Notes: generated by a model from the sequence alone, not told the origin. A stretch of DNA of 37,124 bases from Sphaerochaeta sp. (GCA_016342655.1 JAEINL010000037.1:1-37124); one strand, 5' to 3'. Shown: positions 15,015 through 24,058, counted from the first letter of the stretch. Program-made: numbers and translations.

Positions 15015-17008
15015 TGCGTAAATTCCTGATTCTGCTGGTGGCGATGGCTCTGGCCCTGCCCTATGTGGTGGACGCCCAGGACTATGTGACGAAACAAGAC
15101 AGGGTGACAGTGCGGATCACCAAGCCGATCACGATCCCGACCGACACGGAGACAACGGCAGAGTTCGTTGACCTGACGGAGCAGGGCGTTCAGTCCGGTC
15201 TGGATAACATGCAGCTGCATGGCCGCATCGAGTACGACGAAGCCAAGTTGCCTGACGGAAGCCAGAGGGCTTACGTCAACTGGCATTCTGCCTCGTCCAC
15301 GACCGTCAACAATGTGAAGCAACCCCTTGAACAGCCGTTGCGGTCGCAATTCTCCACGCTCGACCAACGGGTGAACGTGGGCGAGACGATGACCGCCGTG
15401 GGCGACCTGGATCAGCTTGCAAAGAATTTGCAGAAGCTGGACACGGCGGTCCAGGAGAAGGAGGCGGCAGTTAAGGAAACGGAAAAGGAGAAGACTTCGA
15501 CCGTGGCCGGGCTGACTCCTTCGTCTTCGTCTCCGGCAACGGCTACGTCCACGCCGCCGTCCAATCTCTCCGTCAACGCTGATGTTCAGACCACTACCTA
15601 CGAGGAATGCGACCCGTTCATAGATGAAGGCGGCAGGACGGTTTACAAGCGACGCAAGACCATCGTGACCGGCGAGAGCGGCAAGATATACTCAACCAGC
15701 ATGTGCGAAAATTACGCCGTCCTGGGCGAAATTAAGACCAAGCAGGGTGATTGTACCTACGTCTTTGACATGGCCGCAAACAACGCCACGGCAACCGAGC
15801 AGTGGTATTACGTGGACACGTCCACGGGCGATGAGGTCAACGTGGGCGGCTGCCGCGATAGCGACAACGTATTTCCGATTTCCAATCGGTGCGATGTGGC
15901 CCTTTGTCCTGATTATTTCGACGAGCCGAACAACCTGGTTTTCCCGCAATGCTCCAAGGGAATCATGGTTGGCGAAACGTGGTTCCCGGCTCCGAGCGGT
16001 TGCCAGCCCCAGGACGGTGTTTCCTACGCCGTGGAGTGGGAATACGTCCGGGATGACAATGCTACGATTGTCACCCAGGACGATTTTACCAACGGCGTAA
16101 GCTATCCGAAAATCCGTAAATTCTACGAGCACCCGGAGAAGGGCAAGACGTACCTGACCGAGGCCGTGGCCTCGGCCACGGAGTCTTACCCTCACTTGCA
16201 TGAGACCGCCGCTTGCGGCTGGATCATGAATGATGAGGAGCTGAAGGCTCAACAGCTGTCGAACACCTACATTGAGACAAGCGAGGGTGTGAAGGAGTTG
16301 CAGGAGTGCGCGCCGCGGACCGCGCCTGTGCCGTATGCGTTTTTGCAATTAGCCGCCAATGCCACTATTTTTACATTTCATGCCGAAGAAGGCTCTTTTG
16401 AAGATCCTTGGGTCCAGTCTTTTGTTGGTCCTCCTGGGATAACCAACATAAAGGCCACCGTTGTGGCTGCGGGTAAAAAAGGTGCTCCTGGTGTTGTGAT
16501 TGGTAACACATTTTCAAATCTTGGAGCAGGCGGTCAGGGTGGTGCTGCGGGACAACAGATTACAAATAGTCCTGTTACAATTACAGAAAATGAAGTTGTG
16601 CCGCTTTATGTTGGCAATTCCACTCAAAGTCAATTTGGCAATGAAACGTCTAGTTTTGAACCTCTTTTAGCCGTCTTTAATGATTACTTTTTTGGTTCTC
16701 CTTTTGGAGCAACCGGAGGCCTGGGCGGTCCAGGATATACTCCGTCTTTTGTTGAATTTCCAAATGGTGGCAACGGAGATTCTTTTTCTTATCAAAATGT
16801 TTTTAAAGCTGCGGGCGGTCAAGGCGGTTTGGGTTTTGGTGGTGGTGGTGGTGGTGGTGCGGGAAGTTGGTCCCCCAATAACGCCAGTTACACCACACCG
16901 CGTGGTGGTGGTGGTGGTGCACCTGGAGTTATAATTATTACCTTTAAAATGAAAGAATATCTGCGGCCTGATGGGTCTACTTTTAAAACTCCTTACAACG
17001 GGGATTAA
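15014..17008 (+). CDS. Large secreted protein with glycine-rich, tail-fibre-like end (candidate pilus-tip adhesin)
   Basis: This 664-aa protein has a signal peptide (cut near VVDAQ). Its cysteine-containing N-terminal region (to about residue 440) is unfamiliar to me. The C-terminal 220 residues switch to a glycine-rich module with GAGGQGGAAGQQ, GGQGGLGFGGGGGGG and a closing GGGGGAPGVIIITF strand. This closely resembles the glycine-rich receptor-binding ends of phage tail fibres. The base composition drops sharply at about 16340, exactly where the module begins, so the end was probably acquired separately. Two GGT repeat runs (7 units at 16838-16858, 5 units at 16904-16918) could change length in frame. 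The position between virB10 and virB11 is not standard. A role in recognising the recipient surface is inferred. Confidence 0.7.
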   Translation: MRKFLILLVAMALALPYVVDAQDYVTKQDRVTVRITKPITIPTDTETTAEFVDLTEQGVQSGLDNMQLHGRIEYDEAKLPDGSQRAYVNWHSASSTTVNNVKQPLEQPLRSQFSTLDQRVNVGETMTAVGDLDQLAKNLQKLDTAVQEKEAAVKETEKEKTSTVAGLTPSSSSPATATSTPPSNLSVNADVQTTTYEECDPFIDEGGRTVYKRRKTIVTGESGKIYSTSMCENYAVLGEIKTKQGDCTYVFDMAANNATATEQWYYVDTSTGDEVNVGGCRDSDNVFPISNRCDVALCPDYFDEPNNLVFPQCSKGIMVGETWFPAPSGCQPQDGVSYAVEWEYVRDDNATIVTQDDFTNGVSYPKIRKFYEHPEKGKTYLTEAVASATESYPHLHETAACGWIMNDEELKAQQLSNTYIETSEGVKELQECAPRTAPVPYAFLQLAANATIFTFHAEEGSFEDPWVQSFVGPPGITNIKATVVAAGKKGAPGVVIGNTFSNLGAGGQGGAAGQQITNSPVTITENEVVPLYVGNSTQSQFGNETSSFEPLLAVFNDYFFGSPFGATGGLGGPGYTPSFVEFPNGGNGDSFSYQNVFKAAGGQGGLGFGGGGGGGAGSWSPNNASYTTPRGGGGGAPGVIIITFKMKEYLRPDGSTFKTPYNGD

Positions 17009-17012
17009 GAGT

Positions 17013-17927
17013 ATGGCCCAAGGAACCGCTCTTCTTGAAAGCTATTTGGCTCCATTAGAGCCATACCTGAAGCACCCGGATATTATCGACGTGTGTATTC
17101 AGGAAGAAGGCGTTGTCCGCTTGCAAACGATCCACGGCAACCCGCCGTGGATCGTCAAGCGGGACAAGGCCATCACCTTCCGGCTGCTCAACCACCTGGC
17201 TGAACAGCTGGCTGTCTCCACAGGCCAAAAATTCCACAATGTTGAGCACCCACGGCTGTCCACTTCGATCCCCGGATACGGGTATCGAGTCCAAATCCTT
17301 GGTTCTGGTGTCGTCGGCTGCGGTTTTGCCATGTCTATTCGGGTCGCCAAAGCCCGGCGCTTCCCTTTATCTCATTATTTCAATGCCGAAGATGAAGCAT
17401 ATGTAAGAAATGCTATCGAGCGAGGGACTTTAATCCTAATTGTAGGTGGCACAGGCAGTGGCAAAACCACTTTGATGAATAGCCTACTTGAATGCTTCCC
17501 TGAAGATCATAGAATTTTCACAATCGAAGACGCCAAAGAACTGGTTCCGACACAAAAAAATGTTGTGGATATTTTAGTAAGCAAAAACAAAACAGACGTT
17601 GCAAAATATTCATACGAAGATGCAATCGACGATGCATTGCGTATGAACCCTGACGCGATTCTTCTCGGTGAAATTACAGTCGGAAATTCCGAACCATTCC
17701 TAAATCTCTCAAACACTGGACATGGAACATCTATGGCTACGCTTCACGCCAAAATCGTGAGTCCTGATTGGGCTTTTCGTCGCATCGCTCTCAATTGCCA
17801 AATGTCCAAAGAGACTCCCGCAAATTTTGAATCAATGTACGTCCAAGCCAAAGAATCCATTGAGCTTGTAATTACAGCAGAAAGAAAGGGACCTGAATTC
17901 CAGATAAAACTTCATAAGGATTTGTAA
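17013..17927 (+). CDS. virB11: VirB11-type traffic ATPase
   Basis: The 304-aa protein has the N-terminal domain of VirB11 and a C-terminal RecA-like ATPase. Walker A is GGTGSGKTT near residue 146, the Asp box is IEDAKEL near 170, Walker B is AILLGEI near 217, and the His box GHGTSMATLHA is near 239. It forms hexamers at the inner membrane and switches between pilus building and DNA transfer. ATG 17013 is chosen for the family start MAQGTALLESYL. From about codon 118 the codon use becomes AT-richer, at the junction of the two domains. Confidence 0.92.
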   Translation: MAQGTALLESYLAPLEPYLKHPDIIDVCIQEEGVVRLQTIHGNPPWIVKRDKAITFRLLNHLAEQLAVSTGQKFHNVEHPRLSTSIPGYGYRVQILGSGVVGCGFAMSIRVAKARRFPLSHYFNAEDEAYVRNAIERGTLILIVGGTGSGKTTLMNSLLECFPEDHRIFTIEDAKELVPTQKNVVDILVSKNKTDVAKYSYEDAIDDALRMNPDAILLGEITVGNSEPFLNLSNTGHGTSMATLHAKIVSPDWAFRRIALNCQMSKETPANFESMYVQAKESIELVITAERKGPEFQIKLHKDL

Positions 17928-19741
17928 TGGACAATCAAGCCGCCTCACGCGCCTACCTCTTCATTGTCATTGTCGCGGCCTACGCGGCCCTGGTCGCCCT
18001 GGCGGCGACCCTGGCCGATCAGCCGTGGCATCCTCTGGCCCCGCTCATGGCTGCCAAGCAATTCAAGCTGGTTTGGCCTGACGTGCTTAAATGGTCATAT
18101 TTCGCCGTCTTCGGCGTCTTTTTTGCTGCCGTGGTCTTCAACCCGTTCAATGGAACGGTGAAGATCCACGGCAACGCGCATTTCGCCACGGCGCGAGACG
18201 TGAAGGAAATGGAACTGCGCGCCAAGTCAGGCCTCATTCTCGGTTCAAAGAATGGGGCTTGGCTGCGTACGGCCAAGCCGCTTTCGGTCCTGGTGTTCGC
18301 GCCTCCCGGCACCGGCAAGACGGCTGCCGAGGTGATTCCGTCCCTGCTGGCCTCGGAGGCCTCGACGATTACCTACGACCCGAAGGGCGAACTCCTTGCG
18401 AAAACCGGCCCCTGGCGGTCGCAGTTTTCCAAGGTGATGAAGTTCGCGCCTGGTGAAACGGATTCCCTCTCCTGGAATCCGCTGGCCCAGGCCGAACTTC
18501 CAAGCGATTGGGCTGACATCGAGGTCTATGTCAGTCGGATCGCGCAAAGCCTCTTGACCGCGCCGAAAAGCGGCGACGATCATTGGATGATGGAAGCGCG
18601 GCATGTATTCATGTTTTGGGCTCTCTATCTCATTCACAAAAACGGCGGCACGAGCTTTAGCGAAGTGCTGACCAATGCCCTGACAGACGACCCGCAAGGG
18701 GCGGTGAAAGAGTGCCTGGATTTTGCAGAGGTACCCTTGCCGAGCCGGGTTGTGTTTGAGGGCAACGCCCTGGTGGCCAAGGCGGACAAGGAATTTTCCG
18801 GCGTCCTCTCGTCCTTTGTCAAAGGCATGGACATATTCCTTGATCCCCGTGTGGCCCGGAACACGACCAATCCGGACATTCGGTTGAGCGACCTCCGTTC
18901 AACGCGCATGTCCGTCTACCTGGTTGTGAGCAACCAGGATTCCACCCGGCTCAAGCCGATCTTGAGCCTCTTTTGCGAAATGACGGCGAACACGGCCCTG
19001 GCCAAGGAGCCGGAAGCCGATGAATACTCCATCACGTTCTTCCTGGATGAATTTGTACGCCTGGGCCAGATGAACGAATTGAAGCGCGTTCCGGCGATTG
19101 GCCGGTCCTACCGCCTCAACTGCGTTTTCGTGGTTCAGACGCTGGCCCAGCTGCGGGACATTTATGGCGCGGACGGGGCCGAGGAGTTCATGGGAACGTG
19201 TTCGTATCAGGTGTTTTTCACTCAAAACGAACCGCGTGTTGCCGAAATGCTCTCGAAGGCCATAGGCACAAAGACTGTCAAAACAAAGTCCACGTCCGGC
19301 AGGATGCTGGACGCAAAATCCACGTCCACCGGGGAAACCGGGATTCCTCTCCTGCGCGGCGAGGAACTTCTGTCACTCCCGTTCGGGGATGTGATTATCC
19401 TTGCGCAAAACCACTACACCAAGCCGATCCGTGCGCGGGCCGCGTTCTGGTTCAAGGATCGGAATTTGCGCAAGTGCGTCAATTTCGAGGCCGGAAATTT
19501 CCTGTATGTCCCGCCGTCCGCTCCGGACGCGCCGGAAGCAGAGGCCGTGCCGGTTCCTCCGGCAGAATCCCCGGCTCTCGCTCCGGAAGAATCCTTCTTA
19601 GTTGAGACTCCCGAAATCGCCCCTGAAGGCCTCGAAGCCGATTCGATGGACATTGATGAGGCTTTCACCCCTGTGGAGCCTTCAGGGTGGTCTGACGACG
19701 ATCTGGACGGCGACCTGGACGGCCAGGAGGTGCGGGCATGA
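17927..19741 (+). CDS. virD4: VirD4/TraG-type coupling protein
   Basis: The 604-aa protein has two N-terminal membrane helices (residues 8-28 and 47-68), Walker A APPGTGKTA near residue 125 and Walker B FFLDEFVRLG near 371, followed by GRSYRLNCVFVVQTLAQL. The last 100 residues are rich in Pro, Glu and Asp and probably disordered. Acidic tails of coupling proteins can bind substrate proteins. It brings the relaxase-DNA complex to the channel. It overlaps virB11 by one base and virB1 by 4 nt. Confidence 0.94.
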   Translation: MDNQAASRAYLFIVIVAAYAALVALAATLADQPWHPLAPLMAAKQFKLVWPDVLKWSYFAVFGVFFAAVVFNPFNGTVKIHGNAHFATARDVKEMELRAKSGLILGSKNGAWLRTAKPLSVLVFAPPGTGKTAAEVIPSLLASEASTITYDPKGELLAKTGPWRSQFSKVMKFAPGETDSLSWNPLAQAELPSDWADIEVYVSRIAQSLLTAPKSGDDHWMMEARHVFMFWALYLIHKNGGTSFSEVLTNALTDDPQGAVKECLDFAEVPLPSRVVFEGNALVAKADKEFSGVLSSFVKGMDIFLDPRVARNTTNPDIRLSDLRSTRMSVYLVVSNQDSTRLKPILSLFCEMTANTALAKEPEADEYSITFFLDEFVRLGQMNELKRVPAIGRSYRLNCVFVVQTLAQLRDIYGADGAEEFMGTCSYQVFFTQNEPRVAEMLSKAIGTKTVKTKSTSGRMLDAKSTSTGETGIPLLRGEELLSLPFGDVIILAQNHYTKPIRARAAFWFKDRNLRKCVNFEAGNFLYVPPSAPDAPEAEAVPVPPAESPALAPEESFLVETPEIAPEGLEADSMDIDEAFTPVEPSGWSDDDLDGDLDGQEVRA

Positions 19742-20376
19742 TCCGCGCCCTGGTCCTGCTCCTGGTTCTGGCAACCCCTTGTCTGGCCCAAGACCTTGGC
19801 TTTGCCGAGGCTGCGGCCAGGTATGGGGTGGCGGCGGCTGTTCTTGAGGCTATTTCCTGGGTCGAAAGCCGCCAAAATCCTGATGTGGCTCCGTCGAAGA
19901 ATGAGCGAGAGGACAAAAACGGGGAAATCCGCATTTTCTACGATCACGGCCACATGCAAATCAACGATCACTTTTGGAAAAAACGGTTGAACGCCATTGA
20001 TCCACGTCTATGGGATCAGATGGTGGAAGACCCGAAGGTCTGTACCCAGGTCGGCGCGTGGATTTTGGCGCAAAACATTGCCAAATACGGGAACACCTGG
20101 GACGCAATCGCCGCGTACAACACAGGACGCGGGATCGACCTGGAAGACTGCAACGGAGACGCGGCACGGGTGGAACGAGGGCGTATATACGCCCTCAAAG
20201 TATATGCGTATCTGGCAAAGAAGGCACAACCCTCTAACAACGTCGAGGTGGTGGAACAGGGCAAAGGCACGGCTCCTGTTCCACCCGCCTCGCGCATCCA
20301 AGCCCTACCAATGAGACAAGAAACCATCAACGTAGCCAGCTTCCGCAAGCATGGTGAATGGAGGCGCGTCGAATGA
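19738..20376 (+). CDS. virB1: VirB1-type lytic transglycosylase
   Basis: The 212-aa protein has a signal peptide (cut after PCLA) and a lysozyme-like SLT domain: the catalytic Glu in ISWVESRQNP, the GHMQIND block and the WDAIAAYNTGRG block. VirB1 opens peptidoglycan for channel assembly. It is often the first gene of the operon, but here it comes after virD4. The C-terminal 45 residues after KKAQ look unstructured. Confidence 0.9.
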   Translation: MIRALVLLLVLATPCLAQDLGFAEAAARYGVAAAVLEAISWVESRQNPDVAPSKNEREDKNGEIRIFYDHGHMQINDHFWKKRLNAIDPRLWDQMVEDPKVCTQVGAWILAQNIAKYGNTWDAIAAYNTGRGIDLEDCNGDAARVERGRIYALKVYAYLAKKAQPSNNVEVVEQGKGTAPVPPASRIQALPMRQETINVASFRKHGEWRRVE

Positions 20377-20708
20377 ATCTGAATCTGTTTGAAGCTCTGG
20401 CCGAAGGAAGGCCTCTCAAGTATTTGAAAGAATTCAAGTCGCTGGATTACCCTGACGGCCCCTGGGAAGCTGAGTTGTCCTTTTGCATTGATCTCAATTA
20501 CGGGCGGCGGTGCTACTTCACGGCCCTCAAGCCTGAAGGCCTGAAAGGGGCCAAGTTCCAAATGACTGTCCGCAAGGATCAGGGCTTCCGGCCAAGCCCT
20601 GATTCTTTCGACATGAGCCGGGCCGAAGAAGGCTCAATCTTCCAACTCCTGACCAAGCCCGATCCTTCGGGCTTCGGCAGCTGGCTCCGCGCCGAAAAGG
20701 TAAGTTAA
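20373..20708 (+). CDS. Unknown protein between virB1 and topoisomerase III
   Basis: The 111-aa protein (MNLNLFEALAEGRPLKYLKE to WLRAEKVS) has a good Shine-Dalgarno GGAGG 8 nt before the ATG at 20373 and overlaps virB1 by 4 nt, so it is coupled to the operon. It has no signal peptide or membrane helix. I do not recognise the family. It precedes topoisomerase III by one base and may work with DNA processing, but this is only positional. Confidence 0.65.
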   Translation: MNLNLFEALAEGRPLKYLKEFKSLDYPDGPWEAELSFCIDLNYGRRCYFTALKPEGLKGAKFQMTVRKDQGFRPSPDSFDMSRAEEGSIFQLLTKPDPSGFGSWLRAEKVS

Positions 20709-20709
20709 G

Positions 20710-22821
20710 ATGGGAAAGACATTGATAATCGCGGAAAAGCCGTCGGTCGCCCGCGACATAGCCGGAGTCCTCGGCGTGAAAGGCGGCGGGGATGGCGCCA
20801 TTGAAAATGGCGAGTATGTGATCTCCTGGGCCATTGGGCATCTTGTCGTTGATTGCGGCCCGGAAGAGCAAAACCCCGCCTGGGGCGGGGCGTGGACCTT
20901 GGACAATCTTCCCATGGTCCCGGACGCCATGAAACAGAAGCCCAATGAGAAGACCGCTCCGCAATTCCGCGTCCTGCAGAAGTTCCTGACTTCAAAGGAC
21001 GTGGACAAAGTGATCTGCGCGACCGATGCGGCCCGTGAGGGAGTGCATATCTTCCAGCGTATCTACAAAGAGGCGGGAGCTTCCAAGCCCTACAAGTACC
21101 TGTGGGCCTCTGATATGACCACCGAAGGGCTCAAGAAGGCATTTGCCAACCTCCTGCCCGCCTCGGCCAAGGAAGGCGTCTCAGACGCAGGATTTGGGCG
21201 TAACGAGGCCGATTGGCTAGTGGGTTTTAATTTCACCCGCCTTTATACGGTGAAATGCAATGACCTGGTGTCAATCGGAAGAGTCCAGACGCCGGTCCTC
21301 AAGCTGCTGGTGGACCGGACGCTTGAAATAGCCAATTTCAAGCCGTCCGACTTCTGGACGATCTCCGCTCATTTCATGGCCGGAGGCGAGGATTTTTCAA
21401 CGACCTGGTTTGGTGAGCCATACAAGCAGGGCGACGAAAAGTTGCTCGACGAGTCCAGGGCAAAAGCCATTGCGGCCATGTGCCAGGGCAAGCCCGGCGC
21501 GGTGGATTTCGTAGAAAGCAAGCCGAGCCAGAAAAAGCCGCCTCTTCCGTTCGACCTAACGGCCTTGCAACGCGAGGCCAACACCAAATTCGGCTTTTCG
21601 GCGCAGTATACCCTGACTCTTGCCCAGGCTCTCTATGAAATCCACAAGGGCTTAACCTATCCGCGCACGGATAGCCGTTACCTGTCCGATGAATTGCTTG
21701 GCGAAATAGACAAGCATTTGAAAGCCGCTGCCGTGAATTACGCGGACCTGGCCGCGCTGGCTTCCGCGCGTGTTGGCTCGGAAAAAACCTTTGCCTGTGT
21801 GAACAGCAAAAAGGTTTCCGACCACCACGCGATTATTCCCACCGGCACCGCTGCCGATCAGTCCAAGCTCTCCGAAGACGAATGGAAGGTTTACGATCTG
21901 GTCACACGCCGCTTCCTGGCGGCGTTCCTGCCGCCCGCCCAGGTCGAAGCCACGACTCTTTGGATCGTGATAGAAGGGGAACGATTCAAGGCAACCGGCC
22001 AGGCCTTCCAGGACAAGGGGTGGATGGTTGCAGAGCCGTGGCGGTCCAGTGAGGACACGATTTTGCCCAAAGTGACCAAGGGCGATGCCCTGGACGCCAA
22101 GGCCGTCAAGGTCGAAAAGAAGCAAACGAAGGCCCCGGCGCAGCACACGGAAGCCTCGTTGCTTCAGGCCATGCAGACGGCGGGCAAGATCGTGGAGGAC
22201 GAAGAACTGGCCGAAACGCTCAAGGATCGTGGCCTTGGCACTCCCGCGACCAGGGCAGGAATCATTGAAACGATTCTGGCCCGTGGCTTTGCGGAACGTC
22301 TGAAAAAGAGCCTCGTGGCCACGGACAAGGGAATCAAGGTGATTCAGACCGTGGACGCGCTGCACCCTGAAATGGCCAGTCCGGAACTCACGGGCGAATG
22401 GGAGCGACGGCTTCGGCTCATTGAGGACGGGCAGGAAACCCTGGACGCCTTCCGGGCCGATATTCGGCGGTTTGTCTCCGAAGGCGTAGCCAAGGGCAAG
22501 ACGGGCGAAGTCCTTTACAAGGGCGAGGGCAAACGCGGTTCCCGCGTCGAAGTCGGCCCTTGCCCGATCTGCGGCAAGCCCGTGTGCGAAAACCTCAAGG
22601 CCTTTGGCTGCACCGGTTATCCTGACTGCAAGTTCGCGGTCTGGAAGACGGTTTGCGGCGGCAAGGTTTCCGCAGCTGCCGCGAAGCAAATCCTGACCTC
22701 CAAGCGCACGAGCAAGGAATTGACCTTCAAAAGCCAAAAGACGGGCAAGCCGTTCAAGGCCCGGCTTCAGCTGGAAGGCACGGAAGTGAAATTCCTGTTC
22801 GCTCCGAAGCGCAAAGCCTGA
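20710..22821 (+). CDS. topB: DNA topoisomerase III (type IA), plasmid TraE-like
   Basis: The 703-aa protein has the N-terminal TOPRIM start LIIAEKPSVARDIA and the type IA active site LTYPRTDSRYL with Tyr at about residue 317. A C-terminal zinc-ribbon-like segment begins CPICGKPVC near residue 618. Plasmid topoisomerase III acts on single-stranded or joined DNA during transfer and replication. The TOPRIM block reads TDAAREGVH (about 105-113), where the family usually has DxDREGE. The second Asp is Ala and the last Glu is Val. Variants such as DAGREGE are known in plasmid enzymes, so activity cannot be ruled out. Confidence 0.92.
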   Translation: MGKTLIIAEKPSVARDIAGVLGVKGGGDGAIENGEYVISWAIGHLVVDCGPEEQNPAWGGAWTLDNLPMVPDAMKQKPNEKTAPQFRVLQKFLTSKDVDKVICATDAAREGVHIFQRIYKEAGASKPYKYLWASDMTTEGLKKAFANLLPASAKEGVSDAGFGRNEADWLVGFNFTRLYTVKCNDLVSIGRVQTPVLKLLVDRTLEIANFKPSDFWTISAHFMAGGEDFSTTWFGEPYKQGDEKLLDESRAKAIAAMCQGKPGAVDFVESKPSQKKPPLPFDLTALQREANTKFGFSAQYTLTLAQALYEIHKGLTYPRTDSRYLSDELLGEIDKHLKAAAVNYADLAALASARVGSEKTFACVNSKKVSDHHAIIPTGTAADQSKLSEDEWKVYDLVTRRFLAAFLPPAQVEATTLWIVIEGERFKATGQAFQDKGWMVAEPWRSSEDTILPKVTKGDALDAKAVKVEKKQTKAPAQHTEASLLQAMQTAGKIVEDEELAETLKDRGLGTPATRAGIIETILARGFAERLKKSLVATDKGIKVIQTVDALHPEMASPELTGEWERRLRLIEDGQETLDAFRADIRRFVSEGVAKGKTGEVLYKGEGKRGSRVEVGPCPICGKPVCENLKAFGCTGYPDCKFAVWKTVCGGKVSAAAAKQILTSKRTSKELTFKSQKTGKPFKARLQLEGTEVKFLFAPKRKA

Positions 22822-22832
22822 TGAGGCGTCGA

Positions 22833-23570
22833 ATGCATACGTATATCTGGAAAGCTGAATGCGGAATCTACATTGGAAAAAATGCAGGGAAGCGCGTTCT
22901 TGCCCGCATTCAGGAGGCGCAAAACTCCATTGCAATCATATCCCCGTACCTCTCCCCGGAGCTGCTTGCTGACCTGTCTCGCAAAAAGGCCGAAGGGATT
23001 GACGTACAGTTGGTCACCTCCTCGGAAATTCTGAAAGCCAGCAAATACCCTGACATTGTTCGTCAACTCGTTACACAGGTTCGAACGACACGGCCAACAG
23101 CCATAAAAATCCAACGGTTTGCAAAGATAGCTCTTTATCCGGTTGTCGCCCTGCTCCTGGGGGGCCTGGTCTTGGCCACCAAGGGGCATATCCCCACCAC
23201 TCCGTTCATCCTCACAGCGGTCGGAGTCCTGTTGCCTCTGTTTCTGCTCCGTAAACTGCGCACCTACGACTACTCTTATGTGCCAAAAATCAACCATACA
23301 TGCCTTCTTTCGCCCGGAACCGAAGGATACGGTTCCGGACTCAGCCTTTTCCACGCGAAGCTCTACATAATCGACGGGGAAAGTGCCTATCTCGGATCGC
23401 TCAATTACACACTGTCCGGAACGAGATACAATTTCGAATCGTGTGTAGAAGTGACCGGCCCGCAAGAAGTGCAAAAGCTGCAAGAGTTCTTTGCAATGGC
23501 CCGGTGGGAAGAACCCGCATTCGACCTTACAACCCACGGATCAAAGTTCTTCAAAGAGCCGCCCAATTGA
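22833..23570 (+). CDS. Membrane protein of the phospholipase D superfamily
   Basis: With ATG 22833 (after GAGGCGTCGA) the protein has 245 aa; ATG 22821, overlapping the topoisomerase stop, is also possible. The N-terminal half (KRVLARIQEAQNSIAIISPY, then GIDVQLVTS) and the C-terminal half (FHAKLYIIDG, then GSLNYT, then NFESCVEV) are the two parts of one PLD-like domain with a single HxK motif, as in Nuc/EndA-type nucleases. Two membrane helices (about residues 105-123 and 130-150) lie between them. The enzyme would form a dimer at the inner membrane. Nuc-like genes are known in IncN plasmids. The substrate is not known. Confidence 0.75.
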   Translation: MHTYIWKAECGIYIGKNAGKRVLARIQEAQNSIAIISPYLSPELLADLSRKKAEGIDVQLVTSSEILKASKYPDIVRQLVTQVRTTRPTAIKIQRFAKIALYPVVALLLGGLVLATKGHIPTTPFILTAVGVLLPLFLLRKLRTYDYSYVPKINHTCLLSPGTEGYGSGLSLFHAKLYIIDGESAYLGSLNYTLSGTRYNFESCVEVTGPQEVQKLQEFFAMARWEEPAFDLTTHGSKFFKEPPN

Positions 23571-23574
23571 GTAA

Positions 23575-23640
23575 CACGAATCAATTCAAAGGCCACCTTT
23601 GCCTTGAAATCTTTTGAATAACTCTTCCTCATCCGCTCAA
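23575..23640 (-). pseudogene. Remnant of an IS3-family orfA start
   Basis: On the minus strand an ATG at 23632, with GGAGG before it, gives MRKSYSKDFKAKVAFELIRV, which is the typical beginning of IS3-family OrfA transposases. After about 22 codons the frame runs into the end of the PLD-family gene and the similarity stops. Only the 5' end of the insertion sequence is left. Confidence 0.6.
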
Positions 23641-23730
23641 ACCTCCTGGGGTTATTTTTGCGGAGATATGCACCTTAAAGCAAGCACATTTTCTGTCTAG
23701 GATTCGCAGCGCACTATAGAACACGTAAAA

Positions 23731-23793
23731 CGGGGACACCTTACTAATTAACGTTCCATTTTTACTAGACTGCTAATTAGTAAGGTGTCCCCG
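23731..23793. repeat. Palindromic element of the REP/RAYT kind
   Basis: Two perfect 20-bp arms (CGGGGACACCTTACTAATTA and its complement) flank a 23-bp AT-rich spacer. Palindromes starting GGGGACACC are familiar next to IS200-like Y1 transposases of the REP-associated kind. No transposase is present here, so it would be a non-autonomous copy. It may also end transcription from the transfer operon. Confidence 0.65.
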
Positions 23794-23806
23794 AAATTCC
23801 GTAATT

Positions 23807-24058
23807 CTAGAAGTTAGAAAGTTCGTTAATTAAAAAGAGCGAAATACAAAATGCTATTAATGTTATTATCAAGTAAGTTGCTAGTATACGTTTCTTAGTA
23901 AGTATTGAAATAATGGAACTAAAAAAAATAAGCGTTAGCAATCCATAGACAAACGCTTCGCCAAAGCGTGCACCTATCAATGCGTTGAGAGGAATAGAAG
24001 CGACGAATATAACAACAGTGTAAAAAAACGTGAACATAGCAGTTGGTTTACTTTTCAT
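23807..24058 (-). CDS. Small membrane protein, possible immunity protein
   Basis: The 83-aa protein is almost entirely hydrophobic, with three possible membrane helices (FFYTVVIFVASIPL, FVYGLLTLIFFSSIISI and YLIITLIAFCISLFLI). It follows the 24063-24428 gene by 4 nt on the same strand, and both are far AT-richer than their surroundings. This pairing resembles toxin-domain and immunity pairs, but no family is recognised. Confidence 0.55.
   Translation of the reverse strand: MKSKPTAMFTFFYTVVIFVASIPLNALIGARFGEAFVYGLLTLIFFSSIISILTKKRILATYLIITLIAFCISLFLINELSNF

Noticed and set aside
21652..22935. 427-aa frame on the minus strand
   Set aside because: It lies opposite topoisomerase III and the start of the PLD-family gene, which have clear motifs. 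It is a shadow of G+C-rich codons.
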